Assembly (NCBI GenBank): GCA_964036045.1
Contig: OZ038385.1
Span: 36,860,063-36,924,062, forward strand
Length of the DNA stretch: 64,000 nucleotides
Source: Eutreptiella sp. 'Long Island Sound 2002'
Taxonomy: Eukaryota; Euglenozoa; Euglenophyceae; Eutreptiales; Eutreptiaceae
Direction of reading: 5' to 3'
Position numbers and translations under genes: made by a program
In this document: piece after piece, positions 23,385 to 50,168 of the stretch
Position numbering within the stretch: position 1 is the stretch's first letter
How the letters are laid out: every line of letters begins with the position of its first letter
Notes under the pieces: generated by a model
The model's database searches: none
The model's input: only the letters and a program-made list of their open reading frames with translations
What the model was told of the DNA's origin: nothing

Positions 23385-23895
23385 CCGGGGATGCCGGCTG
23401 CCCAGGCTTTGGGGACAGTGGCAACTGCAAAGTGGTAGCAGCATTAGCACCAGTGACGAGCGCTAGCCCGTTACCTCACCAAGGGGGGGGGGGGGCAAGG
23501 CAGAGTATGGCAAGAGCGTTGCAACAAGCAAGCTCAAGTCCTAGGGGTGGCACAGCAGCAAACAAGCAACAGACGCTGCAAGCTTTCGGCGCAAAATAAG
23601 GATAAGGGTCTCATCTTGTACGAAATTTTCCATCTTCGCCCGGGGATAGCCGTCCAGGCTTTGGGGGCAGTGGCAACTGCAATGCATTAGACCCATTAGC
23701 ACCAGTGACGAGCGCTTGCCCATTATCTCACTGGGAGGAGGAAGGGGCAACACAAACCATGGCAACAACATTGCAACAAGCAAGCTCAAGTCCCAAGGGT
23801 AGCACTGCTGGAAACAAGCACCAAATGCAGCAAGCTCTTGGCGCAAAGGAGAAGGGTCTCGCCTCGTACAACTTCTCATGCCTGCACCACAGCCG
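23385..23895 (+). repeat. Tandem duplication, two copies of about 255 bp
   Basis: Copy 1 (23385-23639) and copy 2 (23640-23895) share CCAGGCTTTGGGG, CAGTGGCAACTGCAA, ATTAGCACCAGTGACGAGCG, TTGCAACAAGCAAGCTCAAG and AAGGGTCTC in the same order. Copy 1 carries an extra poly-G run (23485-23496). Confidence 0.8.
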
Positions 23896-24005
23896 TGGGC
23901 TGCCCGAGCCGAGACCCAATCGTAGTACATCACAGAGCAAGGATGGCCCAAGGTTCAGCTAGGCTGGAACTCCGATGAAACCTGGCCCATAGTCAATTGT
24001 CTTCT

Positions 24006-24362
24006 TCATGTTGAACATGCCAAGGATGTAGGGAGGGAGTGGGGAACGGGGCTTCTACCAATGGCTTGAAGGGGATGGCTGCGGAGCAAATAGCATTGTA
24101 CCCCTATGCACCACATGATCCACATCCCCCGGCTCCGGCGACTCATACCCCTCATACTCCCTGCTCCGTTGAAGCTCACCCTTTGCCTTGAAATACTATA
24201 GAACTGCCTGTCGCCGAGGAAGAAGCAGGTTGCACCGTGTTGGGGGGTGTAGACCTCATGAAAATCGTTGGCTTGGAAAGTGGGTGCCGTAGCTTGATTA
24301 TCAATCCTTGTAGGGGTACCCACCAAAGGCTCGCCCCGGGTTGTAGATACTAGACAACGCAT
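24006..24362 (-). other. Protein-like stretch, possible remnant
   Basis: One frame reads TTRGEPLVGTPTRIDNQ and HGATCFFLGDRQFYSISRQ. After an AGG/GTGAGC site another frame reads GELQRSREYEGYESPEP and DVDHVVHRG. Two plausible segments in different frames suggest either a very short intron or a frameshifted transposon remnant. Not identified. Confidence 0.25.
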
Positions 24363-24714
24363 GTGGTCTGTGTACAGCGCCTTGGCACCGACCCTTGACC
24401 TTTATCTGCACTGATTGGCCAGCTCCCGTAGGTATACCCACACCGCACTATCAACTCCAGCAGCCATTTACAATGTGGCTATCTACTTAGCATTGGCCCA
24501 TGCTTCTTTTCTGCGACACTACACTCTTCACAACATACCACCCACAACGTTGCACGCACGCCACACTTGCACATTGGCACCGGCACCGTTGCACTGCCAT
24601 GTCGCCATGAGCACACCTTCGATTAGGTTAGTCGGTTAGACTGGGCACATGCCTCCGGCCGGGAGGGGTCACTTTGCTCCGTCTGTTTAGTTCCTAGGGC
24701 AAGGGGACGACGCC

Positions 24715-25212
24715 ATGATATTCCCTTTGGATTGCTCCTAGGCCAAAAGATGCCCTCTGTGTTGCTCTCGGGGATAGGGAACACCCTGATCCCCCCTTTG
24801 GGTTGCTCTAGGGGCCACGGATGGTTTGCTGCTGGGGCTAGGGCACACCCCGATACTCCCTCTGGGTTGCTCCTGGGGCTAGGGCGCGTCCTGATACTCC
24901 CTCTGGGTTGCTCCTGGGGCTAGGGCGCGTCCTGATACTCCCTCTGGGCTACTCCTAGGCCAAGGAATGCCCCAAAACTCCCTCTAGTTGCTCCCAGGTT
25001 GTTTCTGGGGCTAGGGAACATCCTAGTACTCCTTGTGGGGCAAGGGATGCCCCGATACTCCAAATAGGTTGCTGCTCGGGCTAGGGGACACACCGATAGG
25101 GCGATTGGTTGTTTCTGGGCTAGGGAAATCCCCGATATTCCCCTTGAGTCACTCTCGTTGTCGAGGAATACCCTCTAAATTGTTCCTAGGGTCAGGGGAC
25201 ACCCGATACACC
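24715..25212 (+). repeat. Degenerate minisatellite, unit about 40-43 bp
   Basis: Roughly twelve copies of a unit like GGTTGCTCCTGGGGCTAGGG plus (A/C)CATCCTGATACTCCCTCTG. The two central copies (about 24866-24950) are almost identical, while the flanking ones are diverged and vary in length. Confidence 0.8.
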
Positions 25213-25392
25213 CACCTTCTTGAGACCCACACCAGGGTTGCCATGCCCCTTAGGAGAGGGAGACCGCTTTTTGCGCACCGCAAGTGCTCTGCACGCATGC
25301 CACAGGATTAAAGAAACCTGTTTTATTGCGGGTTGATTTGTTTGGTGTTTTGATTTGTTTCGCGGTTCGATTAGACAACCACGCCAACTCAA

Positions 25393-26099
25393 CTTGGGGT
25401 GCACTACGCGCACACGTACAGCCGTAAACCCCCAAACCTAGGGCACCGTAAAAAATGCACTCTTTTTGAAAACATGCGTACAACAGGGCTCAAATCCCCT
25501 AGATCGCAAATGTATGACCAAGGAAATTTTTATGGTGCCAACACCATAAACATTGACGAATCCCGGTCAAATTTTGCATTTTCTCTACACCGTTTGTTCA
25601 GGTATGCTACGGAAATTACCCCCTTGCATTTTACAGCACCAGCGCCGCAAACATTTACGGCAGAGGCGCAGAAAATGTGTACCCATTGCAAAATGATCCC
25701 CCCCTGCCCATTGGTGGTGTTCACTGGTGTGTCCTGTTGGGCTTGTGTAGAAATCTTTTGAAGTCACCCCCATATGAGCATGATGCAACAAGTGGACTAT
25801 GCAGGTTCTTCCCAATTTGTCCATCTCTGCCCTTCTCCGTCAGACAGGGATCCAAGGAGGGGTGTGGTCTCTATTCCTTGGGGGGGGGTCTACTATCTAC
25901 GTGACTGCTTCCCCTCTAATACCCCTACCAATTTATGGCACCAGCGCCCTAAACGTTTATGGCGGTGGCGCTGTAAACGCTTACGTTAGAAGTGTGCAAT
26001 CCCTACATTTAATGGAAATCTCTGTGGTGTTTTACGGCACTTTTCGCACCTGTGCGCCCCACGTTTACGGCACTACGCGTGCGCACAGTGCACCCCAAG
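25393..26099. mobile_element. Terminal-inverted-repeat element, 707 bp, non-autonomous
   Basis: The left end CTTGGGGTGCACTACGCGCA and the inverted right end CTTGGGGTGCACTGTGCGCA match over about 37 bases with five differences, both ending in GCCGTAAAC. Inside, the motif CACCAGCGCC(G/C), followed by AAAC and TTTACGGC or TTTATGGC, occurs as subterminal repeats (about 25635-25670 and 25935-25985). There is no transposase frame. No clear target-site duplication was seen (TCAA left, ATCA right), so the exact ends may be off by a few bases. Confidence 0.65.
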
Positions 26100-27312
26100 A
26101 TCAATCACAAATGACGTCGTCCGGCGAGTAGGTGACTTCCAAGGATACATAATCGGCGGAGCATGATATGAGAAGATCTGGAGTCGGTGCCTGAATCCAG
26201 TTTCCCTTTCTGCGAGCTGTACAAAAAGTGTTCTCACGGACAACCACCTGTCCTCTGCATGTAGGAGGGGCGTTGCCGCTGGACGCCAGGAAGCATCATG
26301 GTAAGCTCTCCCGACACTGGACAAGCAGGCAATGACCAGGCGAAGATGGAGTAGCCCATCCTTGGTTGACTGCTAACCCACCGCAACTGTGTAGCCACGA
26401 TAGACCCCAGTGCCAGAGGGAGACCTACAGGGGTTTGGGCCTTCTTACCCTGGTTGGGACGTGCTTTGGCACCTTACTTTCATTCATGGTGGGGGCAGTG
26501 CAATGAAGTGGAAGGACCTCTTGTCACAGGCCTTGGCACTGCCACACCTGGCAGGGGTGTGGCACCTTGCCCCCAGTGTTGATCCACCAATGCGACTCTA
26601 TGGCGCTGTGTAACCCTTGTCCTCTCTGCTCCTTAGTGCAGCTCAGATGGCACACAGCCCGTCACACCTTGCGACATTCGGCCAATTTACACAAAGTGGC
26701 TGGAGATCACTGGTGCGGTCAACGTGGCACACCTCAACTAGGTGCCGCACCCCATCTGGATGCACCAGTTTTCAAGTTGGGGTGTGTGGCTCAATGAGCG
26801 CGGCATGATGACCATAGTGACGTGATAGGTCACGTGCGCCTGATGGCAGGCGGACCCGCTATCGCATGGACGGCACAGTGTATTGCACCAACTGCGTGCA
26901 CTGGTATACAGGATGAAGCACCCCGATTTGTTTGAGCTGTTTGTCACAGGCGGCTCCAATGCCCTGTCCCGCAATGCCATGCGGGACAATTTTGACAGTA
27001 GGTTACAGGTTGGTCTTGTTGGCTGGTGGGCCCAATTGCAGGTGAAGAGCAGATGGCTGTCTTGACAAGGAGCAGTTGCTCTGTAGGGCCACGGCGCGGG
27101 CTCTAGAGTGGGCGCTCCAATGGCACCACAATGCCTGCCTGGTGGTGGTGTGTCCCCACAAAAATTTGGGGTTGGGTTTGGTGGACTTGTGAGTGGGAAG
27201 GCAGGAGTTCATGGCAAGGCAGGAGCTCGCAGGTTCAAAGTGCGGGTGCACCAAACTGATGAAGAAACGGTTGCGTCATTTGAATATCATATGCATTGCC
27301 ACCTCACATACA
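26100..27312. other. Intergenic, nothing recognised
   Basis: Short frames on both strands without protein-like composition or paired splice sites. This is the region downstream of the DYRK stop codon at 27313. Confidence 0.5.
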
Positions 27313-32187
<4,875 letters not shown>

Positions 32188-32334
32188 TGTCCTTTGGCCT
32201 CCTTCCTCCCCAGTGGTAAGCAGGGCCAGCGCGAGCGCGGCAGTTGCGTAGCGGTTTTCTAAGCTTCAGCACGGGGTCACAGGCGTGCTACCATCGGTAT
32301 CGGAGCACACGATGGGCATCCAAAAATTCTCCGA
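32188..32334. promoter_or_regulatory. 147 bp divergent spacer between DYRK and WNK start codons (putative bidirectional promoter)
   Basis: The two inferred ATGs point away from each other with 147 bases between them. The spacer has no TATA box and includes a GC-rich core (AGCGCGAGCGCGGCAG, about 32230-32245). Either the promoters overlap here, or the 5' UTRs overlap and transcription starts inside the neighbouring gene. It depends on the short DYRK exon 1 and on WNK exon 1 being correct. Confidence 0.5.
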
Positions 32335-42606
<10,272 letters not shown>

Positions 42607-44879
42607 TGTGCATGCGAGTGTTTGTTTGCGGTCTGGATCGGCGCTCACAGTTTTGGGAAGCATTGTTGCTGCAGGTCTCGTTGCATCAAAGAGCTTTTCA
42701 GGATGTTGCATTCCGTTTGCCTTCAGCACGCGGTTTTATTTCTTGTCGTCCGGTGAGTTTGCTAGCTGTAGGAGCAGAGATGTTTAATTGCCCGATCAAA
42801 CCTGTTGTGAGCTTGCGGCATTGTGACCAATGCCACTCTAACCCGGGCAATTTCAATGGCAAGAAAGGTAGGAGGCGATCATGCGCTGACGAATTTCATG
42901 TGTTGCACACAACAATTGCTTCACATGACGCGAGCTTGGTTCACCTCCTGTGTACACAACTTGGAACTGCTCCGTGTCAGAACTCCGTCGCTTATCTTAA
43001 CGTCAGGAGCACCCGTCGCAGCGCGTGTGGTGTGCGCCACACGGTCTGCAGTCGGACGTTTTTCAACGGCTCCACGGCTCCAATGGGCGGGCTTGTTTTT
43101 TCTTGTTTTGGGATTGTGTGTTCTTCCTGCAGAAGGTGACAGTATGAAGTTTCTCAAATTCCCCAACTGCAAACCGTGGTGCGTGAGGTCTTGTTCCGTC
43201 TGTGCTGTCTTTCCTGCCGCCGTGTCCATGCTCAACCAAAAACAACTCCACAAGGGCAAAATTGACTTCCAAACCGCGGTCGCGGAGCGGTATGATGCGC
43301 CACCGTGCCGCACTGTGCCATTGCGATGTGATTCCTGCAATTTGATACCTTCTCCTTTTGGGGGATGTGTGAATATTACGCCCAAGCGTGGGTGCGTGGC
43401 ACAGAGCCGTGACCGCCACTCTCAGGAATCCTCAAAAAGCTTATGACGCTTTCGGTGCTGCGTCGATCGCGGTTTAGAGTTGGGCTTTGTGCACGTACAT
43501 GCGCGCGAGAATGACGAGAGCACACAGTCCCCACGAGATGCTGGACATCCAAATGCGACAAGGGAGCCAGGCACCGTCGCGACGGCAGTCGGGGTTGTCG
43601 CTCGGCCGACGACGGTGGACGGACAACAGTGTGGTCCTTTCTCCTTTTCCCACGCAGGACGGCCTGCCCTTGGCCCTGACGAGGCCCGGTGGCAAGCACG
43701 TGTCAGGGGTCCGTGTGGCTTCTCGGGATTTGGGTCCGCGGGCAAGCAGCAGTTTGGCACCATTTCCTGTATCCTTAGGTGCTGGGCAGTGTGGTTGATT
43801 CGGTGCATGTGGGATGCCGTGGGGACGTGCGGTGGGTGGTCAGCAATGTTACGTGCTGATCACATCGCCATATGGTGGCACATTTTGCATCCACGTGTGT
43901 CCCTTTCTGGGCAGGCATGCACTTTGTGTCTATCCGGCACAGAAATCACAACGTTCCCCGCATAGCAGTGTGCATACGTGCAGGGTGTGCTGATTGGGTG
44001 CAGTGCATAGTCGTCGTGGTTGTCGGAATCCCCTGAAGAATGTCCGCTCCCAAACTGCGCCACAATGCGTCCGTCACATGGTCAAATGTCAGGCACACAA
44101 TGTATCTATACACATCACAAGTATGTGTGTGTGCTCGCTCCTTTGGTGCTTGTCAATTGATACCAATTTTCGTCGTCATGAGAAAGAGAGGTGGGTGACG
44201 GAGTTCTTCCCAAGAAAAGCCAGAATAAAGCGGATCCTTGTTGGCCCTTTGTTCATTCTCCTTCCCCCTGTGAGCCGTCACGGAGATCCCTCCAGGAAGA
44301 GCAACAGTCTTCAAAGCTCCATGCAAGACAGTCCTCTGCAGGCGTCTGCTTTTCCGTGAAGGGGTATGGGCACAAGGAGGCGCCAGGAGGGGGGTTGCAT
44401 TTGCATTGACCCTGGCATTGACCTGCAGATTTAAGTTTGAGCGTTGTTGCGTGCCACACAGATCGCAGATGTTGCACCCGATGTGGCATGCGCTTGTGGG
44501 GCTTGTTCGGTCTTAGTTCGGCAGGATATTTCCCAGGGTGTAGTTTTCAGCGGTTGCGGCCGACGGTAAAACCTTCGGGCCTGTTTAAAGCAATCACCAT
44601 TTCGCAGCAATTTCTTCGACAGTCTGCTCGCCAACACTCAATTCGACCTCATATTGGAGTGTTGAGCCTCTGAAACACAATCTGTTCCCCAATCTGCCTG
44701 ATTGTCGTTTGCCTTGGAATCGTGTCTCTGGTCCCCAGCCAGGCCTGATGGATGCCTCTTTTCTGCCTCATTATTTGGTGACCCCACAGTTTCACCCGTC
44801 CTTCTCTGTTTCTTTTTTGTGCCTTGCCACTTGTGCCTTGCTTTTGCTCAAGCCACAGAATCTCCTGTGATATATTTTG

Positions 44880-44880
<1 letters not shown>
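42607..44880. other. No firm gene downstream of WNK
   Basis: Overlapping frames of 80-200 codons occur on both strands (for example 42823-43446 plus and 43808-43422 minus), but none shows a domain or consistent splice structure. A Ser/Gln-rich plus-strand stretch at 44269-44358 (SRRSLQEEQQSSKLHARQSS, ending TCC/GTGAAG) could be an exon; confidence is low. Confidence 0.3.

Positions 44881-44943
<63 letters not shown>
44881..44943 (+). repeat. (GA)n microsatellite
   Basis: About 31 GA dinucleotides with one interruption (GGGAGA at about 44912). Confidence 0.95.
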
Positions 44944-44945
<2 letters not shown>

Positions 44946-44951
44946 CTGCAG

Positions 44952-45052
44952 CAGAGAAATTTCGTGCCTGCACATTGGAACATGAACCACTAGGGAGGGT
45001 GTTTTGCAAGATTTCTGAACTGAAATGGCTCCGGGTTTTCAAGCTGCCACAG
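44952..45052 (+). CDS. Possible exon, unknown
   Basis: After CTGCAG the frame reads EKFRACTLEHEPLGRVFCK, then ISELKWLRVFKLPQ, and meets a strong CACAG/GTATGA donor at 45052/45053. The acceptor lacks a pyrimidine tract because the (GA)n repeat sits directly before it. Family unknown. Confidence 0.3.
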
Positions 45053-45662
45053 GTATGACTGACTGGCATTCCCCTTTGAATCGCCCCGTGTTCGAGTTTG
45101 CTGGGTGCTCCAATTTGCTGTGTCTGAAGAAATTTCTTGGATGATTTTGGGGCATCACCCCAGCCATGGTCAGGTGATTGTGTTGCTGCATAGTTTTTGG
45201 GTCTCATTTTTGTTTTTTTTTTGTGAGCCGCAAACAATGATCCCTATTCCGTGGAAAGCTGCCTGCTCAAAATGGCACTGTCAACTCTTTGATTTCATAT
45301 TCGGCAAGCAGGGTTCACATGGGATGCATCTAGGGTAATTTCACTCTGCGTTTGTGCTCAATTTGACTTGCTTTTGGGATTGACTGGTGGCCATGGTATC
45401 ATTAATCTTGCTTTGCCCTGTGACCCGATTTCATGCAAATGTAAGGACCTACACCAGCATCAGAACAACACCTATGCTATGCCTTGAATGCAAGGATGCC
45501 GTTTGCTTGAAGGGTGGCCCCCCACATGTCTCATTGCAGAGGGTCTTGTGGAACTTTTTTCGCTGTGCAAGCAGCACGCTCTGGGTTGTGTTCAACCCAG
45601 AATCATTATCAGCAGTTCTAACCATCCGCCCTTTTGGGAGCCCCATTGCATGACACTGCATC

Positions 45663-45811
45663 TCAGCACATTGTCAAGGTCTCCCTGGAAGATATCCGTC
45701 TGCATATCCTGAGAGAACCCCACACCTCTTGCTCTCACAACAATATGCTTGAGATGCTTGTGAGGAATCCTTTGGAATTGTTTGAGTTAGTGAAGAGAGT
45801 TTTCTCCATGC
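45663..45811 (+). CDS. Possible exon, unknown
   Basis: After a CATCTCAG acceptor the frame reads HIVKVSLEDIRLHILREP, then NNMLEMLVRNPLELFELVKR. It is helical and charged, and the most protein-like stretch of this interval. No clear donor follows (GGTTGG or GGTTGTC near 45812). It may belong with 44952-45052. Confidence 0.3.
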
Positions 45812-47029
45812 TGGGTTGGGTTGTCATTTGTGATAGCAACCAATGCAACTCAGCTCACATGACCACTTCCCATTATTTTCCAAGACGTTGTTTCTTGACA
45901 CTGATACAAAACCAGAATTATGTGCAGCACAAAATTTCATCCAAAGGCTGGATATCTTGGGGGCTTTGCGATCGTAGTGCGCGCACACTATTTGCAACCA
46001 TTTGACATTGGGGCAGACTGAGCACCTGTAGTCGGCTGCATTTGAAGGACAAGTGTTTGCAAGTATGTGTTCACCCACTATCCGTACCACTCAAAGACGG
46101 CTTCAAATGTGGTGTGGTACAACAAATAGTGGCACCTGCAAGCAGAGAGGAAGATATAGGGGATTAGTCAATACTCTGAAGCGCTAGGGGAAGACTCAAG
46201 CCCAGCAGACAGCACCCTAGAGACCACCTCTACTACACTCTAATACACCTCTACTACACCAAGCTTGGGATGCCCTGGATAAAGTTGTCCAAACACGGAA
46301 TGTTGCAATGCACAGGAGAGGGAGAAAGCGTTCCTGCCCCGTTGGGGAAATGCTGGCAAGGAGCATTCAGTGGATCTCAAGCATCCCTGCTCCTAGGACG
46401 ATGTCACTGGTCAAGAGGGTTCACACTTCCCAATTTGCCTGTTCAAGTTCTTCTGGGTTGGGGGTTCCCTGATACGCCTAGAGATTGCCCACGAGCCAAG
46501 TATACCCTCCTCCACCATCCCCTAGATGGTAGAGACATACAAGGCACCAAGCAGGCTGTCTACAATCATAGGGCTATCATGAAGTGCATGAAAATTGGGT
46601 ACCATGTGGATGGCAGCTTGTGCATCGTATCTGGATGCCCCATGCAATCCAGTTTTTGGGTTTGGTCACCATGCCCTCACAGTCCACGTCACAATACCAC
46701 ACACTCCTGGTTGCCCTCAGGGAGCACTCGCCATCAACGCAAGGGCTTTTTCCATGTCACATTCCCCTCCACCGCACTCTACAGGGCTGTTCCTAGGCTT
46801 GTTTTGGGGGATGGAGGCAGTTTTGCGGGAAGTATGCGGTGCGCAGTGCTTTTGCCGTACAAGGATCCCCCGTTTGATGTCATTTGTGCCCTCTGTAGAG
46901 GGCCATAGAATCAAGCATTTGACTGGACACCTCCTTAGCATGCCATTTCTTCCTCATTCACCAGCTGGTTCACCCTGCTTGCCCTGTTGGATGTGCTCTG
47001 AGGGGAAAACTTTGATGCCTGCTCATCAC

Positions 47030-47216
47030 ACACATCACTGACTCATGCTGGTGTCCCTCTTTGATGTGGCATGCATATGCACACACACACGCACACACAC
47101 ACACACACACGCACACACACACACATGCACATACACAAGGCCAACACAGCACTGCCGTGGGCATGAACTGATTGCGTGAGAAAAAAACACCCCCTTGGCA
47201 GAGCAATTGCCAATTG

Positions 47217-47256
<40 letters not shown>

Positions 47257-47710
47257 ACAAGGTAAGGGATTTTCTGGAAGCTTTGCTGCCAGACATGGTA
47301 TGGCCATTCCTGTATGAGAGCTGACCCTGCTGACCCATGCTGGTGTCCCTCCCCACCGTGGTTCCCCCCCCCCCCCCACAGGTACAGCATAGAGAATACA
47401 GATGCATTTATGCCATACTGAGGAGTGCATTACCTCATTTGCATTTTTTGCCTGCACAGTCTTTCTGTCTCTTTTTCAAATTTCAATCCAATCTGCTAGT
47501 TAGGTCTCACCCCCCCCCCCCCCCCACCACCAATGTGAGGGGTCAGATCAGGGGATCTGGGTCTTCTGATAGGTTCTCACCAAGGTGCTGGGCCAGATCC
47601 GGGGATGTGAAGACCAAGGCTACCGCCAGACCCAGTAGGTCCTGTAGTCCTGTATGAGAGCTGACCCTGCTGACCCATGCTGGTGCACCTCAATATGGTT
47701 TACCCCTCTT
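47030..47710 (+). repeat. Three spaced copies of a unit with CA tracts
   Basis: CTGA(C)CCATGCTGGTG(T/C)(C/A)CCTC recurs at about 47038, 47331 and 47672, each followed by a CA-rich or C-rich tract. The last two copies share about 40 bases (GTATGAGAGCTGACCCTGCTGACCC...). (CA)n runs lie at 47078-47132 and 47218-47262, with another at 47814-47864 and poly-C at 47366-47380. Confidence 0.7.
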
Positions 47711-47826
47711 CCCACACACGTACACACACGTGCACACACATGCAGTGCAGCATGGTCACGGCTGCAGAATACAATTTGAATCTTGCAGTGTGGCCATGGT
47801 TTGAATCTGTGTGACACACAGACACA

Positions 47827-47865
<39 letters not shown>

Positions 47866-47869
47866 CAGA

Positions 47870-48656
47870 GATGTGCTGTATGATAGTGAACGCTGTGTTG
47901 CGGTTTCAAGGAATGTCAGGAGTCTTGCAGACAAGCGTATACTGTTTGGTGTAATACTCAGCTGAACGATGGTTTGCTCTGTTTGGGCCACACATGCACA
48001 CCAGTCTGTTTCACAGAGCTGTTTCTATCTGAATTTTTGTGTAGTCCCTGCCGCCCTCACAGTTTTCGCAGTCTTGCAAGGCTTTATTGATGGTTTAACA
48101 AATGAATGCATCAGTATTGCCTTCGAGATGTGAGCACTGTGGTATGCTCTTTCTCTGACAATGGCACAAGAGCACCGCGTTGTACATCATCTCTGATGGA
48201 CACACCAGCTTGTGCAGGTGTGCAGGTGTGCAGCTCCAGCAAGTCCTTGTACACATTTGAACTCGTGGGTCTGACAGCAGCTGTTGTTTTAAGGCAGACC
48301 ATTTCATTACTGTGTGTATCCGTCATGCTTTTCTCCGTCAAAAGTTTTTGTCCAGTGTGAGTGTTTTCAATATGGCCCTGCCAGCGCATCAAATTTCTGC
48401 TTTTGCGCAGTGTTGCCCCACTGAAAAATTACTGGTTTGCCCAGTGATGCCGCATTGATTCTCTTTTGTCTTGCCTCTAACCTCGTTGGGCAGCCCACCA
48501 AACAATTTTATTGGAAGCTTGGTTTCAATCCGTTTTGGTCAGTAGGGCAGTTGCTAATTTTTCATGCTCAGCTGACCAATGGCGGTGCATGGCCGGTTGG
48601 AGTGGACAGGGGAGGTGGGAGGTTGGTAGAAAGTGGCTGATTGTGCTGTGTCAGAA
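47870..48656. other. No recognisable gene
   Basis: AT/GC-balanced sequence with only short frames. The Ser/Thr-rich frame at 48106-48360 has no supporting splice signals. Confidence 0.4.
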
Positions 48657-48699
48657 TTTAACACATTAGATTCGGGCCACGCGAGGCAGGCGACGGCGA

Positions 48700-49088
48700 A
48701 ATGCGGCAGGGAGCGACAGGAAGGCGACAGGGTGGCGACAGGAAGACGACAGGGTGGCGACAGGAAAACAACAGGAAAGCGGCAGGAAAGCGGCAGGGAA
48801 GCGACAGGAAGCGACATGCAGGCGACAGGAAGGCGACAGGGGAGGTGCGACAGGAGGGCAACAGGGAAGCGACAGGGCGGCGACAGGGTGGCGACAGGGA
48901 GACGACAGGGAAGCAACAGGAAACAAGACATAGCGACAGGATAAGCAACAGGAAAGCGAAAGGAAGACGACAGGAGGGTGATAGGGTTAGTGGCGACAGG
49001 GAAGCGACAGGGAAGCGACAGGAGAAAGCGACAGGAGAGCGGCAGGGTGTTTTTTTGCGACAGGAAGGCGACAGGAGAGCGACAGGCT
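48700..49088 (+). repeat. GCGACAGG minisatellite, array 1
   Basis: Around 35-40 copies of an irregular 8-11 base unit (GCGACAGG with G, GA, AA or T spacers). Both strands are long open frames only because the unit lacks stops. It is a tandem minisatellite: units are contiguous, with no spacers of constant length, so it is not a CRISPR array. Confidence 0.95.
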
Positions 49089-49671
49089 TGTGGAGGACAA
49101 CAAGTGAGACAAAATAGTACATGGTTTTTTATATAGGTGGATATATGTAACGAAAATGAGAACCAATGTTTTAGATTTATTTGGATTCTTATGAAGATGT
49201 CATTTCATTGTTACATGGATAAACTTTTACCATTTGGTGAATTTTAATGTTTTATGGAATCACTACATTCAGCAGGTAGATTTCACCTGAAACTGAAAGC
49301 CAAATGATAAAGATAAAGATAAGTTTCAACTGCAAACTGTCCCGATCATAAATGGTCCCGACAGGTCCCGACAACAAAACCGTCCCGACAGCAAGAACTC
49401 ACTATAAACTATAAACAGAAAATGTGGCAAGAAGAGGACAAAAATAACACAGTTAGAAACAAAATTTGGATTAACTCAATGAAATGCTTGCATAAAGAAA
49501 CGTTGTATCTGTTGTGAACATGCCTTCTCTGACAAGGCTGCAAGAAGAGCAAGAAAGAAAAGGTCGTTGTGTGTGTGTGTGTGTGTGTACAACTTAGCTG
49601 CTCGATCAGTGTGCCGCAGTGATAGCCGACCCATTTCTATCCCCAAGATATGGACCTATTTTTCCTCACAG
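49089..49671. other. AT-rich spacer with TG microsatellite
   Basis: AT-rich, no coding signal. CCCGACAG-type words recur at 49342-49392 (degenerate relatives of the flanking array). (TG)n lies at 49569-49588. Confidence 0.5.
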
Positions 49672-49846
49672 GTTTCCTTGCACTGATCTATCGCCTATCC
49701 GAGGATTCTTCACGAGTGACAGTCTGTGCTCGCTGGTGGCAGATCCCGACACTGCTGCCTTGCTCCCGTCGGCTGACTCTTTCTACTCTGATGGTTCTTC
49801 CGTTTTCTCTGAGGCCGAGAAGTCCCCTCCGGTGTCCTCCCTACCG
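49672..49846 (+). CDS. Probable internal exon, Ser/Asp-rich, unknown
   Basis: Bounded by a TTTTTCCTCACAG acceptor and a CCG/GTATGC donor. The product contains CTDLSPIRGFFTSDSLCSL and DPDTAALLPSADSFYSDGS, then SSVFSEAEKSPPVSSLP. It is open throughout and leaves in phase 0. It looks like a disordered, phosphorylatable region. It could belong to a plus-strand gene with the next segment at 50071. Confidence 0.5.
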
Positions 49847-50070
49847 GTATGCAAGAAGGGTTTCGGCGTTGTTTATGTGTTGGTTGACTGGGTCCAAGTT
49901 ACAATTTGGTGGCGGCTTCGCGGGTCCATGAGCATGGTGCGTTGCGTGTCACCTTGGCGGCTCCAGCACCCGGACACGAGGAAACCGGACGTGGAATGCA
50001 CGAGTGACGATCACGTGGGTTGTGGTTGCCCATGAGGCATTTTTTTTGCCTCACACACTGTGTCCCACAG

Positions 50071-50168
50071 AGTCCGACGAACTCGAGCCCACGAGATCAG
50101 CACAAGCCCGGCAACAACGCATTCACAACCTCAGGAACAGGCAACATCTCTGCCCTGTTTCCCCGACA
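50071..50168 (+). CDS. Probable exon fragment running into a minisatellite
   Basis: A TGTGTCCCACAG acceptor is followed in phase 0 by SPTNSSPRDQHKPGNNAF, then TTSGTGNISALFPRQ, matching the phase of the exon at 49672-49846. The coding style ends where the GCGACAGG array begins, and the frame then stops about 70 bases into the array. The array may have truncated the gene or the exon may use an unseen donor. Confidence 0.4.

Noticed and set aside
42823-43808. Overlapping frames of 120-207 codons downstream of WNK on both strands
   Set aside because: No domain, no matched splice sites, and neither strand is clearly better; left as unassigned.
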